Positions 7,601-11,116 of a stretch of 11,116 nucleotides of DNA are shown here, in pieces. Where the stretch lies: assembly GCA_020852775.1 (NCBI GenBank), contig JADZAD010000235.1:1-11116 (forward strand), read 5' to 3'. Origin of the DNA: Anaerolineae bacterium. Lineage in GTDB: Bacteria; Chloroflexota; Anaerolineae; Aggregatilineales; UBA3940. Made by a program: the position numbers and the translations under genes. The notes below the pieces were generated by a model, which saw nothing but the letters and a program-made list of their open reading frames with translations, searched no databases and was not told the DNA's origin. Every line of letters begins with the position of its first letter. Position 1 is the first letter of the stretch.

Positions 7601-7933
7601 AAGTTCCATCAGGTGAGCGTGCGCGGCGTCACCGACCCGGACGGTGATCCGCTGACCATCACCATCACCGGCATCTTCCAGGATGAGCGGGTGCAGCGGC
7701 CTCCGGATGGTCGCATCCTTGCCACAAACCTGGCGGAAGTCCGCGCAGACCGGGACGGCAAGGGTGACGGGCGTGTCTACCATATCACCTTCGTCGCCAG
7801 CGATGGCAGACCGGGCGGCAACTGCTCAGGCAGCATCCGCGTCGCTATCGTGACGCACGACCAGGGCAGCAACATCGACGCCATCGACGGTGGCAGGCTG
7901 TACAACTCGATCACCGGGCTGCGCGTCCAGTAA
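1577..7933 (+). CDS. Giant secreted C25-family (gingipain-like) protease with CSLREA, APAAF-repeat and cadherin-like domains
   Basis: This 2118-residue protein starts at the first possible ATG, after an in-frame TGA and a good ribosome binding site, and begins with a Sec-type signal peptide (1-33). Domains in order: CSLREA motif 58-64; beta-helix with GGAIYN-type repeats and a choice-of-anchor Q ending (about 80-337); second CSLREA at 365-371 and a second beta-rich stretch to about 600; PPC-like beta-sandwich 607-858 interrupted by 22 pentapeptides (692-801); C25/clan CD protease about 880-1290 (His1140, Cys1177); beta-rich and Ig-like region 1290-1790; cadherin-like repeats from 1799 and 1895; C-terminal domain 1988-2118. 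It is probably exported and acts at or outside the cell surface. No sortase motif, transmembrane helix or PEP-CTERM signal is visible at the C-terminus. The gene has its own promoter and terminator. The protease call is fairly firm; substrate and processing are unknown. Confidence 0.9.
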   Translation: MNTFTSSGVKRRTAVLVVALDVCLVLPAMSVLAQPRADLPNAIIVTSFNDDVNDDGICSLREAIMVANDDKSGGRRARECGVTPQTDTNTIYLPSGTYALTRTDSGNEDSSSTGDLDTYGDLAILTPAEGATITAGAGFKDRVFHVFGGTVRLSGLAITGGNVLSGDGGAIYNGGTLSLTNVTLSGNKAQGMGGAMFNAGTLSLSHSTISQNQAASGGAIAGTSAAVTTVGNSILSGNSAAVGPVCAGSLASAGGNFFSDLNGCAVSGLAASDRVGVDPLLGPLQNNGGQTLTYALSANSPAIDAGTCTDPAGGSVSVDQRGVARPVGASCDSGAYEHPDPAQTGPVFTVNTTADSDNGCTVAECSLREAINAANARANDEGSTDAIQFNIPGSGPFVIQPGSPLPGITDPVSIDGTTQPGGIIEVDGAAAGEGADGLAFNSSGSSLTSVAIHGFDGAGVVTMPGVTVSIRGGAIRDNGDLGIDLSDDGLTVNDLDESDGVQNAPVLFRATPNTGTDQLIVDGRLRSLPDAAYDIDLYNSTTCDPSTFGEGEGYLGTVAASTDARGDMYFSASLSPAVALNQYITATATSADGATSEFSQCVPVSADNDSWPRALPVTPGDAFSPAIVDQPLALQGQARWYRFPVQPNSTVIVTLTNLPANYDLTVYKDIAAAYQQLTTESQPLETLGAEFAPAAFAPAAFAPAAFADANYAPAAFAPAAFAPAAFAPAAFAPAAFAPAAFAPAAFAPAAFAPAAFAPAAFAPDAYSPAAFAPAAFAPAAFAPAAFAPAAFAPAAFAPAAFAAAQTSSLIGISAFEGTSGEGIILNTWNNTGDFYVRVLGRDGAFSLNNAFHLEVRVLTGACTDVSPIPAGISGLQAEANDYHTVILTDTSRMQGTAEEKAALQARLSELAARPEVAGVIVDVSQDGRVAAANQQADAGDNYACPYAKNLVADEIKGIVDRYRALNPLEYVVIVGNDDVIPFYRYPDNALLGPESQFVPPVSNFNASRASLELNYVLGQDQYGSPDSLSIDDSSFPLLGLAVGRLVETPSDAVTQIDAYLDGTIAGVIPAPDSSLVTGYDFLADAATAVQSELEAGTGQAAETLINPREVSPADPASWTADDLRDALLGSRHDVVFLAGHFNASEALAADYTTRLSTEDVLGSPVDMTNALIFSVGCHSGYNIVNEHGIPYLTQEPDWAQAFARKGATFVGGTGYQYGDTDFLEYSERLYLFFSQQLRAGSGPVSVGQALVQAKQAYLAETPQLRGIHQKALLEATLFGLPMISVDMGGARYTAPPEAPAVGGTTLYGSNPGQTLGLGYADLSVNPALTEHVVTLTDPADNSTVQSLFYSGSDGVLTNPLEPTLPLEALNVTLPGTILRGVGFRGGTYSDLFGVIPFTGAATTEIRGVHTAFQTPVFFPVTPWSINTYGALASPGGPVTLNVTPTQFVSDPASPLTGTMRVYSQMDFRLFYSGNAGDPVGLSAAPSIAGVYGVPGADNIAFDVNVTGNPAVGVQEVWVTYTAISGPWAGRWQSIDLTQSLLDSTRWQGNLLLGGTPAGDVRFLVQAVSGAGLVSMHTNMGRGYIPGAANPLLSQTAVTLLNPPTSGAYGAQTAVSAKLESEGLPLANQTLSISLGQITRQAVTDGSGTVTVTLPITALPGRVDLRATFAGTQDYAGSAAASPFDIVRQATSLVLEPASATGYGENPALMLATLSDATGRRLSEETVIFVLTGEDGGASIPALTDYAGRARLGGLSLPAGTYAVSAYFRGTFQLHTGATVSIDDPRYLPASASGEVTLLNHAPIARDDAYSTNEDTALVIIPPGVLGNDTDADSDTLSASLLTSVQHGTLTLNPDGSFSYTPAANYAGTDSFTYQAADAHVMSNTATATITVNPVNDAPVAQNDTVTTVQNVAATGNVLTNDSDIDSAVLSAVLGASPNSGSLTLNSSGAFTYTPFANFFGTDSFTYRASDGSLLSNLAQVNITVQRSNQLPVCSTAAPSPVALWSPDKKFHQVSVRGVTDPDGDPLTITITGIFQDERVQRPPDGRILATNLAEVRADRDGKGDGRVYHITFVASDGRPGGNCSGSIRVAIVTHDQGSNIDAIDGGRLYNSITGLRVQ
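1694..2587 (+). other. CSLREA motif plus beta-helix and choice-of-anchor Q module (about residues 40-337)
   Basis: After the signal peptide comes NDDGICSLREAI (CSLREA at 58-64), a motif that usually precedes right-handed beta-helix folds. Repeats such as GDGGAIYNGG near 168 and GGAMFNAGT after it, with SGN/SQN turns, resemble the GGAI and FxxN repeats of polymorphic outer-membrane proteins. The module ends with LQNNGGQTLTYAL, SPAIDAG, DQRG and GAYE, the hallmarks of the choice-of-anchor Q family. By family knowledge this suits a surface-exposed adhesive or carbohydrate-facing solenoid; no catalytic residues are recognised. Confidence 0.75.
2621..3394 (+). other. Second CSLREA module and beta-rich region (about residues 349-606)
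   Basis: FTVNTTADSDNGC followed by CSLREAINAAN (365 onward) is a second, diverged copy of the CSLREA opening. It is followed by segments typical of parallel beta-helices: QFNIPGSGPF, ITDPVSIDGTTQPGG and GAIRDNGDLGIDL. The last third (DGRLRSLPDAAYDIDLYNS ... GATSEFSQC) resembles the beta-sandwich cap often found after such helices. No choice-of-anchor Q ending is present in this copy. Confidence 0.65.
3395..4150 (+). other. PPC-like beta-sandwich split by the pentapeptide array (residues 607-858)
   Basis: The first half (NDSWPRALPV ... ARWYRFPV ... LTNLPANYDLTVY, about 607-665) matches the opening strands of a pre-peptidase C-terminal (PPC) fold. The closing strands (GDFYVRVLGRDGAFS ... FHLEVRVL, about 832-858) come only after the repeat array. 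The natural reading is that the array sits in a loop of one PPC domain. This rests on motif recognition only. Confidence 0.55.
3650..3979 (+). repeat. 22 tandem 15-bp units encoding APAAF pentapeptides (residues 692-801)
   Basis: Twenty-two contiguous five-codon units: nineteen are exactly APAAF, and units 4, 15 and 16 read ADANY, APDAY and SPAAF. The aromatic is kept in every unit. Codons differ widely between units (Ala, Pro and Phe each use several codons), so the peptide rather than the DNA seems to be conserved. Two longer DNA identities remain: 35 nt at 3713-3747 and 3773-3807 (60-bp offset) and 29 nt at 3893-3921 and 3938-3966 (45-bp offset). Read as AAFAP the unit fits the pentapeptide-repeat register with Phe at the central inward position; alternatively it is a stiff Ala/Pro-rich spacer. 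Confidence 0.97.
4214..5440 (+). other. C25 / clan CD cysteine protease domain (about residues 880-1288)
   Basis: The domain opens with NDYHTVILTD, and GNDDVIPFYRYPD is the typical C25 central strand. FLAGHFNA (His1140) and FSVGCHSGYN (Cys1177) give the His-then-Cys dyad at the ends of neighbouring strands that defines clan CD. The 37-residue gap is close to the 33 of gingipain R (His211/Cys244). KGATFVGGTGYQYGD and QALVQAKQAYL are conserved segments after the catalytic Cys. Both catalytic residues are present, so activity is plausible. Arg- or Lys-specificity cannot be read from the sequence. Confidence 0.8.
6353..6931 (+). other. Two Ig-like domains (about residues 1593-1785)
   Basis: Two similar stretches (QTAVTLLNPPTSGAYGAQTA ... 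TFAGTQDYAGSAA and TSLVLEPASATGYGENPAL ... SAYFRGTFQLHTGA) show the bacterial Ig-like (Big_3-type) pattern. In each, a conserved G-G-T/R-A turn is followed by a final strand ending in a F-x-G-T/S motif. They probably act as a spacer holding the protease away from the C-terminal domains. Confidence 0.5.
6971..7537 (+). other. Two cadherin-like tandem repeats (about residues 1799-1987)
   Basis: Both repeats start with N-x-A-P-V/I-A-x-D/N-D (1799 and 1895) and carry VLGNDTDADSDTLS or VLTNDSDIDSAVLS, a G-x-LTLN-x-x-G-x-F-x-YTP core and the GTDSFTY signature, matching the Cadherin_5/Big_9 tandem family. The D-x-D-x-D clusters suggest calcium binding, as in related surface proteins. Confidence 0.75.
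7538..7930 (+). other. C-terminal WSPDKKFHQVSV-type domain (residues 1988-2118)
   Basis: The segment LWSPDKKFHQVSV, then DPDGDPLTITITGIFQDE, RVYHITFVASDG and a final VTHDQGS, is a recurrent terminal module of secreted bacterial proteins that I recognise by pattern but cannot name with a curated function. Its position as the last module and the absence of any membrane anchor make it a candidate for surface retention. Confidence 0.5.
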
Positions 7934-7958
7934 GAGCAGCGCCACACCCTGAACACAC

Positions 7959-7989
7959 AAGCGCCCGAACCATCCCGGTTCGGGCGCTT
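7959..7989. terminator. Shared hairpin terminator between convergent genes
   Basis: AAGCGCCCGAACC (7959-7971) pairs perfectly with 7977-7989 around the loop ATCCC. It lies 25 nt after the stop of the plus-strand protease gene and 33 nt beyond the stop of the minus-strand cyclase gene. Neither side has a long T run, so it is probably a bidirectional but imperfect terminator. Confidence 0.7.
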
Positions 7990-8022
7990 GCTCATGTGGC
8001 AGAAGCTGTCAGACGCGGCCTG

Positions 8023-11000
8023 TTACCCGGTCGAAAGTGCGTAAGCGATAGCAGCCTCCAGCGGCATTGCGTGGCCCTCAGCGAGCACCGTCTCGGAGAC
8101 TTCGCTACCGAGAGCGGTAAAAGCTGGCTGGAGGTTCTCCCTGAGCTTCGCTTCCTCGTCCGGGGGCAGGGGCGCGCCGATGACGTCCCGCAGGGCGCGG
8201 GCAGCCCCGATCAGGCGAAGCGCACGCTCGTGCTGCCCCTCCAGCGTCGCCAGCACCGCGACATCCTCCAGCAGATAGGTAATCGCCCAGCGTTCATCCA
8301 TGGCCTGCGCCATCGTCAGGCTCTCGTGATACAGCGCGCGCGCCGTCTGATATTCCCCCTGTGCGCGCACAGTATTGGCGAGGTTGTTGAGCGCGTTCGC
8401 CAGTGCCCAGCCACCGATCTCCCGCTGCAGGCCTACTGCTTCTTCCAGGTGAGTCCGTGCTTCCCTGTATCGGCCCATCTTCAGCATGACCAGGCCGAGG
8501 TTATCGAGGCGGTTGGCGATCTGCCATTTGTCGCCCAGTGCGCGGCTGATGGCGAGGCCCTCCTCCTGGAGCTGGCAGGCAAGGTCGTAGTCACCTTCAT
8601 ACGAAGCAAGGATGCCGAGGTTGTTCAGCAGTGCGGCGATAGCGCTCTTCTGGTCGAGCCTGCGCCGGATGGCAAGGCTCTGCTGATAGCGTTCACGTGC
8701 GCTCTTCAGGTCTCCCTGCTGTGCCGCGAGCGTGCCTTTCCAGTGCAGTACCTGACCCGTGCCGTCCTCGTGCCCAATAGCGGCAAAGCCTTCCTCGGCA
8801 CGGTTAAGCCAGTCGAGCGCCTCAGCGTACTTGCTCTGCTTGCGCAGGATGTCGCCCATGGCGGCCTGGCATCGCGCACGGCTTGCCCGGTCATCGAGCT
8901 TCTCCGCAAGCACGATGCCGTTCTGGTACAGCTCGGTCGTTTCATCCCATCTGCCGAGCAGCCCCAGCACTTCTCCGAGGCGCAGGATCGTCTCCATGCG
9001 GTGGCCATCCGGAAGGTGCGGCAGGGCACGCTGGTAATAGCTGACCGCAGTGGACAGGACATAGGTGTCCTGTGCCTGCTTACCCGCCTGCACGAACCAA
9101 CTGGCGGCCTCTTCCAGCCGGCCCGCCATCTCGAGGTGATCACCGATGCGTCCCGCGTACTCATTGACACGTTCACCGCTGTGCTCGGTGAGCCAGCGGG
9201 CGGCGTAATCATGGTAGGCGGGACGGACGCGCTTCAGGACGGTTTCGTAGGTGACTTCACGCAGGATAGTGTTCTTGAACAGGTACTCGGTTGTCTCGGC
9301 GAAGGCTGCCGCTTCCTGCCGGAAGACCAGTTCACGCTGCTGCAGGTGGGGCAGAGCCGCCGCTGGTTCCGCCAGTTCGAGCGGAACGACCTCGGGCGGC
9401 TCCTTCATACCCTGCAGGACGCTGTCCCAGAAGACCCGCCCCAGCGCTGAGGCACGCTGGAGAACAAGGCGTTCTTCTGCATCAAGCAGATCGAGGCGGG
9501 CCTGCAGAACCTGGGTAAGGGTGGATGGGACTTTCGTGTCAGCGAGGCGGGCCTGTTCGATGCGCCACGCGTCCTCGGCGGTCACAATGATACCGTCCTC
9601 GATCAGCATCTTGACCACTTCTTCGACATAGAAGGGGTTGCCGTCGGCCTGGCTGACGATCAACCGCCGCAGTGCCTCCGGGACAGACGGAACCTTCCGC
9701 AGGATTTCGGCGACCAGGTCGAGCGTTTCAGCCTCTGTCAGCGGGGGAAGATCGATCCGGGTAAAACGCCCCATTGCATCACCCCAGCCGGGGCGACGCT
9801 CAAACAGGATGCTGCGCGCCGCGCTGACGATCAGCAGCGGCCTGTCGCTCAGGCGTTCAACCAGATACTCCAGCAGGTCGAGTGTCCCATCGTCCGCCCA
9901 GTGGATGTCCTCCAGCAGCAGGATCACGGGCTGCTGCACGGTGAGTGTCTCGATAAGCTGGCCGATATAGCCAAAGGCGCGGTCATGAATCTGGCGCGTA
10001 TCCTGCAGGATGCCGCTGATCGCCGGGTCGCTGCTGTAATCCAGCCCGATCAGGTGCCCGATGAAAGGCGCGGCTTCCGCGGCCAGCGTTTCTCCCAGAA
10101 CCCCACGCAGGCCTTTCTTCAGCCTCCGCCGGGCTGCCTCGCTGCTGTCGCTGTCCTGTATCTCGTAGCTGAAGGAGAAGATGTCCTTGAGCAGTGAGTA
10201 CGGCAGATTGACCATGTCCTCCGTTGAGCGGCCCTTCAGCAGCGAGTAAGGTGCTCCCTGCAGGTCCAGCCAGTTCGCGAACTCGTACAGTAAACGTGAT
10301 TTGCCCAGGCCAGCTTCCGCGACCAGAGCGATCATATGCGTGCCATCACGAATGGTGATGAACGCCTGTTTCAGCCGGTCGAGCTCGGCCTGCCGGCCAA
10401 TCATCGAAGTCTCGATACCGACTACGCCGCGGGTCGGGACACGGAAGGCGCGCGGCCGGGTACCCTGCACCGTGTAGACTTGGATTGGTTCGGACTTGCC
10501 TTTGACTGTGATGGGCTCAAGGGGCATAACCTCAAACAGGCCGCGTACATGGCGATACGTATCATGGGAGATCAGGACTTCGCCTACCGGGGCGGCCGCT
10601 TCGATGCGGCTGGCGACGTTGACCGCGTCGCCGATCGCGGTGTACTCACCAGTTGTACCGACCGCGCCGACGAGCACCAGGCCGGTATTGATCCCGATAC
10701 GCATCCGCAACTCAGGCATCGGGCTGCCATCGAGTGTCCTGCGGCCCGCCATCCTGCCGACGAACTCGTTCAGAGCACGCTGGGCGCCCAGCGCAGCCCG
10801 AATAGCTTTCTCTGCGGCGTCCTCCCGTGCAAGCGGCGCGCCGAAGAGGGCCATGACCGCGTCGCCAATATGCTTGTCGATCGTCCCACTCTGCTCGGTG
10901 ATGGCGGTATCGATAGCCCGCCACATCTCGTTGATGATATCGCTGACTTCCTCCGGGTCCATCAGTTCTGACATCGCCGTAAACCCGGCAACGTCAGCGA

Positions 11001-11116
11001 ACAGGATGGTCACCAGCTTACGCTCGTGCCGCGCTGCGGCCTGCAGGCCCTGTGCACGGGCGAGGCTCTGTTCAAGGACAGGCAGCAGAGTATTGACGGT
11101 GTCTGCGCCGAGGACG
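8023..11116 (-). CDS. Class III adenylate cyclase-AAA/STAND ATPase-TPR protein (5' partial)
   Basis: The frame stays open to the right edge, giving 1030 visible residues. The GTG at 11011-11013 is not the real start, because the codons upstream continue as HERKLVTILFADVAGF, the usual entry to a class III cyclase domain. Numbering here takes that Val as 1. Cyclase domain 1-182: metal-binding Asp7 and Asp51, the ATP-selecting Lys47/Thr125 pair known from bacterial adenylate cyclases, and transition-state Asn132 and Arg136, all present. ATPase about 203-450: Walker A AEAGLGKS (232-239, first Gly replaced by Ala) and Walker B VILLLED (363-369) before IHWAD. TPR-like helical repeats run from about 628 to 941, ending in the IGAPLPPDE tail common in such regulators. 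It likely senses partners through the ATPase and TPR regions and makes cAMP in the cytoplasm. The gene is convergent with the protease and its promoter is outside the window. Confidence 0.92.
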   Translation of the reverse strand, partial: VLGADTVNTLLPVLEQSLARAQGLQAAARHERKLVTILFADVAGFTAMSELMDPEEVSDIINEMWRAIDTAITEQSGTIDKHIGDAVMALFGAPLAREDAAEKAIRAALGAQRALNEFVGRMAGRRTLDGSPMPELRMRIGINTGLVLVGAVGTTGEYTAIGDAVNVASRIEAAAPVGEVLISHDTYRHVRGLFEVMPLEPITVKGKSEPIQVYTVQGTRPRAFRVPTRGVVGIETSMIGRQAELDRLKQAFITIRDGTHMIALVAEAGLGKSRLLYEFANWLDLQGAPYSLLKGRSTEDMVNLPYSLLKDIFSFSYEIQDSDSSEAARRRLKKGLRGVLGETLAAEAAPFIGHLIGLDYSSDPAISGILQDTRQIHDRAFGYIGQLIETLTVQQPVILLLEDIHWADDGTLDLLEYLVERLSDRPLLIVSAARSILFERRPGWGDAMGRFTRIDLPPLTEAETLDLVAEILRKVPSVPEALRRLIVSQADGNPFYVEEVVKMLIEDGIIVTAEDAWRIEQARLADTKVPSTLTQVLQARLDLLDAEERLVLQRASALGRVFWDSVLQGMKEPPEVVPLELAEPAAALPHLQQRELVFRQEAAAFAETTEYLFKNTILREVTYETVLKRVRPAYHDYAARWLTEHSGERVNEYAGRIGDHLEMAGRLEEAASWFVQAGKQAQDTYVLSTAVSYYQRALPHLPDGHRMETILRLGEVLGLLGRWDETTELYQNGIVLAEKLDDRASRARCQAAMGDILRKQSKYAEALDWLNRAEEGFAAIGHEDGTGQVLHWKGTLAAQQGDLKSARERYQQSLAIRRRLDQKSAIAALLNNLGILASYEGDYDLACQLQEEGLAISRALGDKWQIANRLDNLGLVMLKMGRYREARTHLEEAVGLQREIGGWALANALNNLANTVRAQGEYQTARALYHESLTMAQAMDERWAITYLLEDVAVLATLEGQHERALRLIGAARALRDVIGAPLPPDEEAKLRENLQPAFTALGSEVSETVLAEGHAMPLEAAIAYALSTG

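Noticed and set aside
6944..7783. 279-codon open frame on the minus strand opposite the cadherin-like repeats
   Set aside because: It has no recognisable protein pattern and overlaps clear domains on the plus strand.
7996..9450. 484-codon open frame on the plus strand opposite the cyclase-TPR gene
   Set aside because: It lies antisense to a well-supported TPR region, has no domain-like pattern and is explained by high-GC codon bias on the opposite strand.
10336..10971. 211-codon open frame on the plus strand opposite the cyclase domain
   Set aside because: It is antisense to conserved cyclase motifs and is a high-GC shadow.
11011..11013. GTG as the start codon of the cyclase gene
   Set aside because: The upstream in-frame codons encode ERKL just before VTILFADV, the conserved entry to the cyclase domain, so the gene begins beyond the window.

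Overview
The window looks like a high-GC bacterial chromosome, most likely Chloroflexota. This is inferred from domain style, not from a marker gene: CSLREA and choice-of-anchor Q modules, a C25-type protease with long repetitive exoprotein flanks, an MFS protein with a cyclic-nucleotide tail, and a cyclase-ATPase-TPR regulator. No rRNA, tRNA, mobile element or CRISPR array is visible. Coding density is about 97 percent.

Layout. (1) Positions 1-1319, plus strand: the 3' part of an MFS transporter fused to a C-terminal cyclic-nucleotide-binding domain, followed by a strong hairpin terminator at 1367-1405. (2) Positions 1320-1576: intergenic region holding that terminator, a good sigma70-like promoter (TTGTTT-17 nt-TATACT) and a ribosome binding site. 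(3) Positions 1577-7933, plus strand: a single 2118-residue secreted multidomain protein. In order it has a signal peptide, a CSLREA/beta-helix module ending in a choice-of-anchor Q motif, a second CSLREA module, a PPC-like beta-sandwich interrupted by 22 tandem pentapeptides (consensus APAAF), a clan CD/C25 (gingipain-like) protease domain with a His1140/Cys1177 dyad, beta-sandwich and Ig-like regions, two cadherin-like repeats and a C-terminal WSPDKKFHQVSV-type domain. (4) Positions 7934-8022: a short convergent spacer with a 13-bp hairpin that can serve as a terminator for both strands. (5) Positions 8023-11116, minus strand: a class III adenylate cyclase-AAA/STAND ATPase-TPR protein whose 5' end runs off the window.

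The genes do not form one operon: the first two are separated by a terminator and promoter, and the third is convergent. Two points stand out. The APAAF array is placed inside what reads as one PPC-like fold, next to the protease. A cAMP-making enzyme also lies about 6.7 kb from a transporter with an apparently intact cyclic-nucleotide pocket, although nothing in the sequence links the two directly.
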